Notes: generated from the sequence alone by a model not told the origin. A stretch of 64,000 bases of DNA from an uncultured Mesonia sp. (GCA_947494545.1 CANLVH010000001.1:1-64000), one strand, 5' to 3'. Positions 34,053-42,574 are shown, counted from the stretch's first letter. Program-made: numbers and translations.

Positions 34053-35626
34053 ATGAAGCAAATTTTTAATCGAAAATCCCCCCCCCCACAAAACTTAAGC
34101 CTAAGTACTTAACAAGGGCGGGATATTTACCCGTTGTCTTACTTTTATTTTACACTTTGGCAAGTTGTGAAAGAGATGATTTTTTAGAAAAAGAACTACA
34201 AACCGGCAGTTATCCTGTACAATATTCTACCAAAACTTATCAAGAATTAGAAAACAACACTGCATTTACGTCTACTTTTACGGCCTTGCACCAACATTTT
34301 AATGTTGGGTCAACCAGTTTACAGGGCAGAGGCAGTTATATGCAAGATCAATATGGCTTTAGCATAGACTCTTCTGTGGTTGAAGTGGCCAAAACAGATA
34401 AATATACTTCTTATACCATGTATATTAGCCGGGCAGAACACCCAAAACATTATTTTGAAAACCTGGTTATTGAAGTTACCGATACTGCCAAAACCAAGGC
34501 CTATGTGGTACAGTATTTTCCTACTAGCCCCATTAAACCTGTCCCGGAACACAATTCTTATGCGTTTGGGTATGATTTTAATTTTATACCAATAAAATAT
34601 AATGAAGGCAGTAAGATAGATGGTGACAATTGTGGGTTAGTTATGGTAACCTTTTGTTCAGAACCGTGGGGTGATGGCAATGATGAAGTGCATATTGCTA
34701 CCGGAGCTTGTAAAAATCCAGATTATTTAAGTAATGAATTAGTTGAAAGTTCAGCTTGCGGCGGCATGCCAGACATCCCACCGGCAGATTACCCTAACGA
34801 CCCCTCTTCTGGTAACAATTCCGGGCCTAGTTATCCTTATAATCCTAGCGGTAGCGGTTATGCCAATAACACAACCATTACCAATCCGCTTTTATGCTAT
34901 AAAACACAAGTGGACTGCCCACCGGAGTTGGAGAATTGGGATACTCTTCAAGACCCGTGTGAAAGTTTAGAAGAACTGGCTAATGAAAATGGACAGGATA
35001 TCACTTCTCAAATAGAATTTTTACAACAAAAATTGAATAATAATACAAATAACGAATGGGGTGTAGAATTGAAAAGAACCGAAAACCCAGATGGAAGCTT
35101 TGCTAACAATAATACACAGGTAGAAGGCTCAGCAAATGGCGTTTCTTTAATTGCTGGCTGGGAATATATAGGCGCCTGTCATCTACATACGGATGATGGT
35201 TACCCGATGTTTTCTTTTGGAGACTTACATCAGCTCTCGAGATTCTATTCTTTAGCTGCTGCTTATAATCAACCTTATGTAACTTCAATATTAGTTGCCA
35301 ATAATCCAGCAAATGAAAATAATCCTAATGAAAACCCATTTTTGGTGTATGCCATTAAAGCAGAAAATCCAAACTTGTTAATACAAGCTGTAGAAAATAT
35401 GCTGAACAATCCTGAATTAAATTCACTAACGGTTAAAGAAAAAATTAGTATTATTAATGATAAGTTGAGAAAACCTTATTCAAATAGTGAAAACAATTTA
35501 GAAGCATATTTTTTACAACTCTTTTCTTCTTTTGGAATTGAACTTTATAAAGCTGATGAAGCGCTTGAAAACTGGAATCAACTTAGTTTAAATGGAACAA
35601 CTATAGAAGAAAAACCTTGTGAATAA
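34053..35626 (+). CDS. large lipoprotein, candidate phase-variable gene (out of frame in this sequence)
   Basis: ATG 34053 opens a frame that meets a run of 10 C (34078-34087) and then stops after about 20 codons. With 11 or 8 C the frame joins the long downstream frame and gives a proper lipoprotein signal: basic N-region, Leu-Pro-Val-Val-Leu-Leu-Leu-Phe-Tyr-Thr-Leu-Ala-Ser-Cys, then Glu-Arg-Asp-Asp. As sequenced, only a TTG at 34157 inside the lipobox could start translation, without a signal. The mature part has an N-terminal domain of about 190 residues, a Pro/Gly/Ser/Asn linker (34780-34880), and a C-terminal domain with His-Leu-His (35180-35188) and Met-Phe-Ser-Phe-Gly-Asp, loosely like a JAB/JAMM metal motif (inference). 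Four small secreted paralogues follow, the first 18 bp downstream. Confidence 0.7.
34078..34087 (+). repeat. poly-C tract (10 C)
   Basis: Homopolymer of ten C in the signal-peptide-coding part of the lipoprotein gene, in otherwise A/T-rich DNA. One extra C or two fewer would restore the reading frame. Confidence 0.9.
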
Positions 35627-35644
35627 ATTCTTAAAAACAAAAAA

Positions 35645-36259
35645 ATGAAAACAATTATAACCACACTTTTTTTATTCGCTGTAACGTACGGCTATAATCA
35701 AAATAATTTACCAGAAATCAAAGATTTAGAGCATATTACTTTCCCTTCCGAACAAGGAGTTTATTATAAAGATAATAACAATCTATTAAATCCTTTTGAA
35801 GGCACATACCTCTATAGTAATGGAAACACTTCTTTTAAGATTGTTCTGGAAAAGAAAGAAATGACCACCTATAATAGCGGTTATTTTTATGAAGATTTGT
35901 TAGTAGGAGGCTATCAATATATAGAAGAAGGCACAGAAAAAATAAACACCTTAAATGTGCTTAATACAGACCATACAAATAGTACCGCAAATTATAAAAT
36001 ACACGCCAACATTATATATAGGGGAAATGCTTTATGGATAGAAGATGCGACCTCTTCGGACGAAGTATGGTTAGATGGTACCATTAAAGACCCATTAAGT
36101 AATTCCTTACACGATTTATTTTTAAGAAAAGTTACCCATAATGGACAAGAAGCCTTAAAAATCCTAATTATGTACGGGCACACAGTAAGAGAAGAAGGAG
36201 ACCCTCCAAAACCGCCAGCTAGCTACCCGAATGGGGAATTTATATTAATAAAACAATAA
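35645..36259 (+). CDS. DUF6705-like secreted protein, array copy A
   Basis: 204 residues. Signal peptide 1-19, then Tyr-Tyr-Lys-Asp-Asn-Asn-Asn-Leu-Leu-Asn-Pro-Phe-Glu-Gly-Thr, Asn-Gly-Asn-Thr-Ser-Phe-Lys-Ile-Val-Leu-Glu-Lys-Lys-Glu-Met, Gly-Gly-Tyr-Gln-Tyr-Ile-Glu-Glu-Gly, ending Ile-Leu-Ile-Lys-Gln. Same family as the genes at 200, 36322, 36986 and 37689, but clearly diverged from them. It begins 18 bp after the large lipoprotein gene, so it probably shares its mRNA. No function known. ATG start. Confidence 0.78.
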   Translation: MKTIITTLFLFAVTYGYNQNNLPEIKDLEHITFPSEQGVYYKDNNNLLNPFEGTYLYSNGNTSFKIVLEKKEMTTYNSGYFYEDLLVGGYQYIEEGTEKINTLNVLNTDHTNSTANYKIHANIIYRGNALWIEDATSSDEVWLDGTIKDPLSNSLHDLFLRKVTHNGQEALKILIMYGHTVREEGDPPKPPASYPNGEFILIKQ

Positions 36260-36281
36260 TTTAACCCACAAACCCTAAAAT

Positions 36282-36307
36282 AAAACCCGCTTATTTTGCG
36301 GGTTTTT
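36282..36307 (+). terminator. array terminator 1
   Basis: AAAACCCGC / GCGGGTTTT with an AT loop, then TTTTTGTACTTTTA directly before the next ATG. TACTTTTA is close to a -7 box, so termination and restart may be combined. The same module recurs twice more in the array. Confidence 0.75.
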
Positions 36308-36321
36308 GTACTTTTAAAGAG

Positions 36322-36930
36322 ATGAAAAATATAATAACATTAGTATTTTTATTAACGCTTATAGCTTTTAATTGTAAAGCCCAAACCATTTCCCTTACCA
36401 ACGTGAACTGGCTTACGGTTCCTGATGGCGCTTACGTAAAAGACACCGATGGAAAGCTGAGTGCTTTTGTAGGCACTTGGCAATGGACAAACGGCAATGA
36501 TGAATTTACCGTTGTTTTTGTTAAAAAAGAAATGTATAATTTAGAAAACACTAATGACTATAGTGAGGACAAATTACTAGGAAGTTATCGCTACATAAAA
36601 AACGGAGTTGAGGTAGCCAACAACTTAAATTTTACCACTAGTTTTGATGTAAATGATATTTCTACTTTTTCTAATTATGCAGATATTATTACAACAAATC
36701 ATAGTGATTTTAAAGGTCTTCAGATGCAAGTTTATGACAAGGTAAAACATAAAAACCTAGGAGGTAGTTTTGAGTTAATCAATCCTTTAACCCTACCTAA
36801 TGGTAATTTTAGTGCAACAGAAGCTCGCTGGAAATTAAGGGAGAAAGAATTTATAAGTGTTAATGGAGAACCTGCATTACCAGAAGATGGTATTGGTTTA
36901 CCAAATGATATAATCCTAACCAAACAATAA
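36322..36930 (+). CDS. DUF6705-like secreted protein, array copy B1
   Basis: 202 residues; signal peptide 1-21 ending Cys-Lys-Ala-Gln, then Ala-Tyr-Val-Lys-Asp-Thr-Asp-Gly-Lys-Leu-Ser-Ala-Phe-Val-Gly-Thr-Trp, Gly-Ser-Tyr-Arg-Tyr-Ile-Lys-Asn-Gly, and the ending Ile-Ile-Leu-Thr-Lys-Gln. Almost identical to copy B2 (37689) except for residues about 73-95 (36538-36606). A near-duplicate with one replaced segment points to recent recombination. ATG start 14 nt after the terminator. Confidence 0.78.
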   Translation: MKNIITLVFLLTLIAFNCKAQTISLTNVNWLTVPDGAYVKDTDGKLSAFVGTWQWTNGNDEFTVVFVKKEMYNLENTNDYSEDKLLGSYRYIKNGVEVANNLNFTTSFDVNDISTFSNYADIITTNHSDFKGLQMQVYDKVKHKNLGGSFELINPLTLPNGNFSATEARWKLREKEFISVNGEPALPEDGIGLPNDIILTKQ

Positions 36931-36944
36931 TTTTAACCCTAAAC

Positions 36945-36971
36945 AAAACCCGCTTTATGTTGCGGGTTTTT
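36945..36971 (+). terminator. array terminator 2
   Basis: AAAACCCGC-TTTATGTT-GCGGGTTTTT, again followed by TGTACTTTTAAAGAGATG. Confidence 0.75.
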
Positions 36972-36985
36972 GTACTTTTAAAGAG

Positions 36986-37633
36986 ATGAAAACAATAACA
37001 ACACTATTATTTTTCACAATTTTATGCATAGCCTGCAAAGCACAGACACCAGTTTCACCACTTTATAGTAATGTAGATTATGGCAATACAGAGGGTACGT
37101 ATTATAAAGACACCTTCAACGATCTAAATCGGTTTGAAGGTACGTGGCAATATACTAATGGAAATACTGCATTTAAAGTGGTATTACAAAAAAAAGAAAT
37201 GTATCATTACGAAAGTCCCATAAGCACTCATCACTATTATGAAGATTTACTAATTGGGGAGTATAAATATGTAGAGAATGGAATAGAAAAAGTAAACACG
37301 CTAAATTTTTTATCCAATACTTATAACAACCCGTCTGAGCATTATCTTGCTGGAAATGGTATTCAAAAATATAATCCTAATGTAAGCGGGATCTGTATAG
37401 GTTGTAATCCTGGCGATGTTCAAGTAAGATTGATTCTACGAGAACCCAATGTAGATATACCAGGTGCCTATACTACTATATATTTTAAACACTATATTGA
37501 AAACGGGGTAGAAAAGCTTGAGGCAGAAGCAACTTTAAGAGGAAACCCTTCTTATAATATAAATGACCCTAACCCCACTTTTGACGAGTATAGCTTACCA
37601 TTGGATACAACATTTATATTAACCAAACAATAA
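36986..37633 (+). CDS. DUF6705-like secreted protein, array copy C
   Basis: 215 residues. Signal peptide 1-19 (Cys-Ile-Ala-Cys-Lys-Ala-Gln), then the family pattern Tyr-Tyr-Lys-Asp-Thr-Phe-Asn-Asp-Leu-Asn-Arg-Phe-Glu-Gly-Thr-Trp, Gly-Glu-Tyr-Lys-Tyr-Val-Glu-Asn-Gly and terminal Phe-Ile-Leu-Thr-Lys-Gln. Contains a Cys-Ile-Gly-Cys pair (about 138-141); the copy at 200 has Cys-Glu-Asp-Cys at a similar place, so a subset may share a disulfide or metal site. Lies between B1 and B2. Confidence 0.78.
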   Translation: MKTITTLLFFTILCIACKAQTPVSPLYSNVDYGNTEGTYYKDTFNDLNRFEGTWQYTNGNTAFKVVLQKKEMYHYESPISTHHYYEDLLIGEYKYVENGIEKVNTLNFLSNTYNNPSEHYLAGNGIQKYNPNVSGICIGCNPGDVQVRLILREPNVDIPGAYTTIYFKHYIENGVEKLEAEATLRGNPSYNINDPNPTFDEYSLPLDTTFILTKQ

Positions 37634-37647
37634 TTTTAACCCTAAAC

Positions 37648-37675
37648 AAAACCCGCTTTATTTTGCGGGTTTTTG
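37648..37675 (+). terminator. array terminator 3
   Basis: AAAACCCGC-TTTATTTT-GCGGGTTTTT followed by the same 18-nt leader to the next ATG. Confidence 0.75.
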
Positions 37676-37688
37676 TACTTTTAAAGAG

Positions 37689-38297
37689 ATGAAAAATTTT
37701 ATAACATTAGTATTTTTATTAACGCTTATAGCTTTTAATTGTAAAGCCCAAACCATTTCCCTTACCAACGTGAACTGGCTTACGGTTCCTGATGGCGCTT
37801 ACGTAAAAGACACCGATGGAAAGCTGAGTGCTTTTGTAGGCACTTGGCAATGGACAAACGGCAATGATGAATTTACCGTTGTTTTTGTTAAAAAAGAAAT
37901 GTATGATGGGGGAGGCACTCGTAAATTTAACCAAGATAAAATTCTAGGAGGGTACCGTTATATAAAAGATGGTGTTGAGGTAGCCAACAACTTAAATTTT
38001 ACCACTAGTTTTGATGTAAATGATATTTCTACTTTTTCTAATTATGCAGATATTATTACAACAAATCATAGTGATTTTAAAGGTCCTCAGATGCAAGTTT
38101 ATGACAAGGTAAAACATAAAAACCTAGGTGGTAGTTTTGAGTTAATCAATCCTTTAACCCTACCTAATGGTAATTTTAGTGCAACAGAAGCTCGCTGGAA
38201 ATTAAGGGAGAAAGAATTTATAAGTGTTAATGGAGAACCTGCATTACCAGAAGATGGTATTGGTTTACCAAACGATATAATCCTAACCAAACAATAA
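37689..38297 (+). CDS. DUF6705-like secreted protein, array copy B2
   Basis: 202 residues, near twin of B1: over roughly 540 bp outside the variable window I count only about five to seven base differences, yet inside 37905-37973 about 27 of 69 bases differ with length kept. The window covers the loop between Lys-Lys-Glu-Met-Tyr and Gly-Val-Glu-Val-Ala. Last gene of the array, closed by a different, stronger terminator. Confidence 0.78.
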   Translation: MKNFITLVFLLTLIAFNCKAQTISLTNVNWLTVPDGAYVKDTDGKLSAFVGTWQWTNGNDEFTVVFVKKEMYDGGGTRKFNQDKILGGYRYIKDGVEVANNLNFTTSFDVNDISTFSNYADIITTNHSDFKGPQMQVYDKVKHKNLGGSFELINPLTLPNGNFSATEARWKLREKEFISVNGEPALPEDGIGLPNDIILTKQ

Positions 38298-38314
38298 TTA
38301 TCCAATTAAATAAA

Positions 38315-38343
38315 AAAGACCCCCGAAAAAAACGGGGGTTTGG
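38315..38343 (+). terminator. terminator closing the array
   Basis: GACCCCCG / CGGGGGTTT hairpin with an A7 loop, A tract before and T after; possibly bidirectional with alr. Confidence 0.8.
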
Positions 38344-38372
38344 TTAAAAAATGAATAGTGTAGCGGTTACTA

Positions 38373-39479
38373 CTATTCTATAATTTTCCTTTTTACGCGT
38401 TGCGAGATAGAAGTTATCAATTCGTAGGAGATTGTGCCGGCTCTGTTGGCAAAGTCTTCAGCGCTTTTTTCTTTCCCAAAAAGAATAACTTCATCGCCTT
38501 CCTGGCAATCTATGTCGGTTACATCTATCATTAGCATATCCATACAAACATTGCCAATTATGGGGGCCAATTTTCCGTTTACCAAAACATTGGTTTTTTG
38601 TTTGCCGTAAATTCGATTTATCCCATCGGCATGGCCTAAAGGTAAAGTGGCGCTTCTGGTAGCTTTTTCTGCGATAAATTGCCGGTTATAACCAACGCTT
38701 TCGCCTTTTTTTATGTCGTGAATTTGAGAAATTATAGTTTTTAACGTAGCGACAGGTTGTAGTTTTTTGTCTTGCTCGGGTGCGTTGCCAAAACCATACA
38801 AACCAATGCCGGTACGCACCATATCAAAATGCGCTTCGGGATAGTTTAGAATTCCCGAAGTATTGCATAAATGTTGTAAAGGTTTATACGGTAATTCTTT
38901 TAAAATTTCTGCACTCAGGTTGAGGTATTGCTCTAATTGTCCCATACTAAAAGAACGCTCATTCAAATCTTCGCTGGCAGCAAAATGCGAATAAATACCT
39001 TCTACTTTTATGCTTTTGGTTTTTTTAAGCGCCTCATTTACATAATTTATATCGTCATAAGCAAAACCCAACCGATTAAAACCGGTGTTTAGTTTAAGGT
39101 GAATAGGATAATTTTGTTGTTGTTTTTCTTCCGCGAAAGCTATAAAATGTTCTAAAACATATTTGCTGTAAATGGCGGGCGTTAGGCAATGTTCTACAAT
39201 TAAATTGAAATTACCGGATTGCGGATGCAAAACCAATATGGGTTTTGTAATGCCGTTTTCGCGTAAATTTACGCCTTCTTTGGTGTAGGCAACCGCAAAA
39301 AAATCTATGCCTAAATTTTCTAGCTTTTTGGCAATTTCGGCGGCATCGCTACCGTAAGCAAAAGCTTTTACCACGCCCATCATTTTGGTTTTGTTTGCCA
39401 ATTTACTGCGTAAATAACGGTAGTTGTGTTCTAGCGCTTTTAGGTCTATTTCCAAAACGGTTTCGGTTGCTTTACTCAT
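38373..39479 (-). CDS. alr: alanine racemase
   Basis: 368 residues, PLP enzyme making D-alanine for peptidoglycan. PLP Lys38 in [18 protein letters not shown] (about 222-229), catalytic Tyr region Val-Gly-Tyr-Asn-Arg-Gln-Phe (about 261-267), and Asn-Val-Cys-Met-Asp-Met (about 308-313). Free-standing, whereas many Bacteroidota fuse it to MurF. It overlaps tdk by 8 bp, so the two are translated from one mRNA. Confidence 0.95.
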   Translation of the reverse strand: MSKATETVLEIDLKALEHNYRYLRSKLANKTKMMGVVKAFAYGSDAAEIAKKLENLGIDFFAVAYTKEGVNLRENGITKPILVLHPQSGNFNLIVEHCLTPAIYSKYVLEHFIAFAEEKQQQNYPIHLKLNTGFNRLGFAYDDINYVNEALKKTKSIKVEGIYSHFAASEDLNERSFSMGQLEQYLNLSAEILKELPYKPLQHLCNTSGILNYPEAHFDMVRTGIGLYGFGNAPEQDKKLQPVATLKTIISQIHDIKKGESVGYNRQFIAEKATRSATLPLGHADGINRIYGKQKTNVLVNGKLAPIIGNVCMDMLMIDVTDIDCQEGDEVILFGKEKSAEDFANRAGTISYELITSISQRVKRKIIE

Positions 39480-40119
39480 TTTTGGGTTTGTTTTCTTGGC
39501 TAAGTTCTTTTAACGCGTTTACTTCTATTTTCTTCACTTTTTCGCTAAGCATAGCTTTATAATAAGCAGCTCTACTCAAAGGTTCGTACTCTTCTACTTC
39601 TCCCAATAGTACCAAATCTCGTCCCGGCGCTTTTCTAAAACTGTATTGTGCCAAGTTGCCTGTTCTGGTACAAACCGCGTGTACTTTGGTAACATATTCT
39701 GCCGTTGCCATCAAATTGGGCATTGGTCCAAACGGATTTCCTTTAAAATCCATATCCAAACCGGCAACTACTACTCGAATACCTTTATTGGCTAGATCGT
39801 TACAAACGCTTACAATCTCATCGTCAAAGAACTGGGCTTCATCTATACCAACTACATCGCAATCGTCTGCCAACAAGCGGATGTTGGCAGCGGCAGGAAC
39901 CGGCGTTGACCTTATTTCGTTGGCATCGTGAGAGACCACCATTTCTTCGTCGTAACGACGGTCTAAAGCAGGTTTAAAAATTTCTACTTTTTGTTTTGCA
40001 AATTGCGCACGTTTGAGTCGGCGTATGAGTTCTTCGGTTTTACCGGAAAACATACTGCCACAAATAACCTCTATCCAGCCAAATTGCTCTTCGTGATTTA
40101 CTGTATTTTCGAGAAACAT
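39472..40119 (-). CDS. tdk: thymidine kinase (type II)
   Basis: 215 residues; ATP-dependent phosphorylation of thymidine. P-loop Gly-Ser-Met-Phe-Ser-Gly-Lys-Thr (21-28), Asp-Glu-Ala-Gln-Phe-Phe (about 96-101), [12 protein letters not shown] (about 119-130), lasso with [12 protein letters not shown]. Of the four zinc Cys in E. coli-type enzymes only one is evident (His-Ala-Val-Cys), so the structural zinc site is probably lost. Extra N-terminal residues 1-12 and a Lys-rich tail. Confidence 0.94.
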   Translation of the reverse strand: MFLENTVNHEEQFGWIEVICGSMFSGKTEELIRRLKRAQFAKQKVEIFKPALDRRYDEEMVVSHDANEIRSTPVPAAANIRLLADDCDVVGIDEAQFFDDEIVSVCNDLANKGIRVVVAGLDMDFKGNPFGPMPNLMATAEYVTKVHAVCTRTGNLAQYSFRKAPGRDLVLLGEVEEYEPLSRAAYYKAMLSEKVKKIEVNALKELSQENKPKNE

Positions 40120-40220
40120 TTTGTAATTTTCAGCACTAAAACAGGAAAATTCCTGCTATATTAAAAGTGTGATAAATTTACTAAAAATACAACCCCACAA
40201 AAAAACTAAAGCAAAAAGTT

Positions 40221-41210
40221 ATGAAAAAGTCGTTGGAAAATGAGTTGATGAGCATTGCGCACAGGATTTTGCAACTGCGCAACAAAGCAGATATACACGA
40301 ATTAAAAGCGGTTACAGGAGTTTTGTACGAAAAACTTTCGGTGCTTTCCTTTACGGAAAAACATTTTTCCGGTCTGCAACCAACTATTGGTAAAAAGCAA
40401 ATAGAAAAAGCTTTAGAAGAGCAGCAAGAACAAAAAATAACGAAAACCGAAAGTGCAGAAGAGAATGAACCTAAAACTTCTAAAGATACTGCAATACCAA
40501 ATCCCAGACCAGATGGTACACAGCATAATACCGAGGCAATTGTAGAGCCCAATACAGAAATAATAAAGGAGATGGTAGAAGAAATGCCTTCTAAAGAAAC
40601 TACAAAAGACGAAACTTTAGAAGAGATTTTACCGGAAAAAGAAGAACAAGCAAAAGACGATTTGCGCGATTTGGGCGTGCATTATGACGAGTTGCCAAGT
40701 TTTGAGCGCGTAGATAAAAAACAAGATATGGCCGGAGATAATTCCGTAAAGAAAGAAGAGGTAAAGGAAAACAATAGCAGCGATGCCTCGGAAGAAACTA
40801 TTGAAAGTGAAGAAGAAATAAAACACGAAACAAACCAAGAAACGTCAAAACCGGCTCCGGACGAACCTCAAAAACCAAAACAAGAAAACCTATTTGGTAG
40901 CGAGTTGCCGGAATTTGAACCTAAAAAAACACCGACCAAAAATAGCCAGAACGAAACCAAAAAATCTTTAAACGACCGACTTAAAAACGGTATTAACATC
41001 GGTTTAAACGATAGATTGGCATATATAAAACATCTGTTTGGCGGCAGCGTAGACGACTATAATCGCGTGCTTTCCCAGCTTAACACAAAAGATAGTTTTG
41101 AAGAGGCGTATAGCTTTATTCAACAGCAGGTAAAACCGGATTATAATAATTGGGAAGGAAAAGAAGTGTACGAAAATCGTTTCATGAATACCATTGAAAA
41201 CAAATTTTAA
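40221..41210 (+). CDS. hypothetical acidic protein with conserved C-terminal helix domain
   Basis: 329 residues, no signal peptide, function not recognised. Helical N-terminus (1-75), then a long Glu/Lys/Thr-rich, probably disordered region (about 75-255), and a compact C-terminal domain (about 260-329) with Leu-Asn-Asp-Arg-Leu-Ala-Tyr-Ile-Lys-His-Leu-Phe-Gly-Gly and Asn-Trp-Glu-Gly-Lys-Glu-Val-Tyr-Glu-Asn-Arg-Phe. I recall this ending in many Flavobacteriia, always unannotated. rsmI starts 2 bp after its stop, suggesting an operon. ATG start. Confidence 0.75.
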   Translation: MKKSLENELMSIAHRILQLRNKADIHELKAVTGVLYEKLSVLSFTEKHFSGLQPTIGKKQIEKALEEQQEQKITKTESAEENEPKTSKDTAIPNPRPDGTQHNTEAIVEPNTEIIKEMVEEMPSKETTKDETLEEILPEKEEQAKDDLRDLGVHYDELPSFERVDKKQDMAGDNSVKKEEVKENNSSDASEETIESEEEIKHETNQETSKPAPDEPQKPKQENLFGSELPEFEPKKTPTKNSQNETKKSLNDRLKNGINIGLNDRLAYIKHLFGGSVDDYNRVLSQLNTKDSFEEAYSFIQQQVKPDYNNWEGKEVYENRFMNTIENKF

Positions 41211-41212
41211 GC

Positions 41213-41884
41213 ATGGCAAAACTGTTTATTGTGCCAACGCCAATTGGTAATTTAGAAGATATGACTTTTAGGGCCGTGCGCGTTTTAAAAGAAGTAGATT
41301 TTATTTTGGCAGAAGATACGCGTACCAGCGGAAAATTGCTAAAACATTATGAAATTGAAACGCCAATGCACAGCCACCATATGCATAACGAGCATAAAAC
41401 GCTAGATTTGATTATAAATCGGATTAAAAATGGCGAAGCGGCCGCTTTGATTAGCGATGCCGGAACGCCGGCAATATCGGATCCCGGTTTTTTACTTACG
41501 CGCGCTTGTGTAGAAAATAACCTAGAAGTAGATTGCTTGCCGGGTGCAACAGCCTTTGTGCCGGCTTTAGTAAACAGCGGTTTGCCCAATGATAAATTTG
41601 TATTTGAAGGCTTTTTACCGGTAAAAAAAGGCAGGCAAACCCGTTTATTATTTTTGGCAGAAGAAACAAGAACGATGCTATTTTACGAGTCACCGCACAA
41701 ATTATTAAAAACCTTGGGGCATTTTGTCAAGTATTTTGGCGAGGAGCGACAAGTTTCGGTTTCTCGAGAGATTTCTAAAATGCACGAAGAAACAATCCGC
41801 GGAAGCGTAAAAGAAGTGGAAGCACACTTTACCAAAAAACCTCCAAAAGGTGAAATTGTGGTTGTGGTGGCAGGTAAAAAATAA
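41213..41884 (+). CDS. rsmI: 16S rRNA 2'-O-methyltransferase RsmI
   Basis: 223 residues; methylates C1402 of 16S rRNA with SAM. Tetrapyrrole-methylase fold: Ile-Val-Pro-Thr-Pro-Ile-Gly-Asn-Leu-Glu-Asp (5-15), Ala-Glu-Asp-Thr-Arg-Thr-Ser-Gly-Lys-Leu-Leu (about 34-44), Ser-Asp-Ala-Gly-Thr-Pro-Ala-Ile-Ser-Asp-Pro-Gly (about 79-90), Glu-Ser-Pro-His-Lys (about 159). The C-terminal helical domain of longer RsmI is missing; this short form is usual in Bacteroidota. Confidence 0.95.
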   Translation: MAKLFIVPTPIGNLEDMTFRAVRVLKEVDFILAEDTRTSGKLLKHYEIETPMHSHHMHNEHKTLDLIINRIKNGEAAALISDAGTPAISDPGFLLTRACVENNLEVDCLPGATAFVPALVNSGLPNDKFVFEGFLPVKKGRQTRLLFLAEETRTMLFYESPHKLLKTLGHFVKYFGEERQVSVSREISKMHEETIRGSVKEVEAHFTKKPPKGEIVVVVAGKK

Positions 41885-41924
41885 AGGCTTCAGTGTTAAA
41901 ACGCGTTGATAGTAAACTTAAATT

Positions 41925-42012
41925 GGCTCCTTTTCTCGGGAAAGGACTAGGAATAGGATGATTTTTTAAAATACTCATCCCCAACTTAAATCCTTCTCCC
42001 GAGGGGAAGAAC
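41925..42012. repeat. MITE-like imperfect inverted repeat
   Basis: The left half (CTCCTTTTCTCGGGAAAGGA...GGATGA) and the right half (TCATCCCCAACTT...TCCTTCTCCCGAGGGGAAG) are imperfect reverse complements with arms of about 40 bp. Similar C/G palindromes with a CCCCAA or TTGGGG tag occur at 54165-54203 and 54610-54640. Between rsmI and the next gene; may act as a terminator. Confidence 0.55.
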
Positions 42013-42052
42013 TTTAAAAAACAACGCAAAACTAAACTAGAGCCAAAATAAA

Positions 42053-42454
42053 TTACTTTAAAAAACTGGCCAGTAAAGCATAAAATTTATCTACAGATTC
42101 TTTGGAGTAATTGTGCAGATCTATTTCTTTCCAAGTAGAGTCAATTTGTATTTTTATGCCTTTATCTATGCGTTTTAAATTATTAATTTGGCCTATTTTT
42201 ATTCGCTCTGTAGGTTGTTCATTTATACGGTATTTTACAAAAACCGCATCGTAAACCACTTTGTTTTTGCGGGTTTGCGATTTAAAAAGTACATAAACAA
42301 TTAAAAGATTGGCAAAAATCACCAGATAGAAATAAAGAAAATTGGCGGTAATATAATACGTAACCAAGCCAATGATTAATCCTATAAAACCTAGTAACAA
42401 AAACAGTAAATGCCGTAAGGTGTTTTTGTAGCGTATGCTGAGTTCTTTTGCCAT
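42053..42454 (-). CDS. small membrane protein, unknown function
   Basis: 133 residues from ATG 42454 (an upstream in-frame codon adds 12 unlikely residues). Two hydrophobic helices, about 18-38 and 42-62, then a soluble part with Tyr-Arg-Ile-Asn-Glu-Gln-Pro-Thr-Glu-Arg-Ile-Lys and Thr-Trp-Lys-Glu-Ile-Asp-Leu-His-Asn-Tyr, resembling a PH-like domain after a membrane hairpin. No recognised family. Alone between rsmI and recJ. Confidence 0.65.
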   Translation of the reverse strand: MAKELSIRYKNTLRHLLFLLLGFIGLIIGLVTYYITANFLYFYLVIFANLLIVYVLFKSQTRKNKVVYDAVFVKYRINEQPTERIKIGQINNLKRIDKGIKIQIDSTWKEIDLHNYSKESVDKFYALLASFLK

Positions 42455-42574
42455 AATTCGAAGATAGGATTTTGTAGAAAAATAAGCCACGCGAAATTGT
42501 AAAAAAGTTTTTTACTGAATTTTCAATTTCAACTTCATGTTTAATTTTATTCCCAAAATTACGCTTAGTTCCAG

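Noticed and set aside
34157..35626. Cytosolic protein starting at TTG 34157
   Set aside because: This codon lies inside a lipobox (Leu-Ala-Ser-Cys); the upstream sequence gives a full lipoprotein signal once the C tract is corrected.
35645..38297. Integron cassette array
   Set aside because: No tyrosine integrase in the window and the junction repeats are ordinary terminator hairpins in the same orientation, not attC-like sites; plain homologous recombination explains the pattern.
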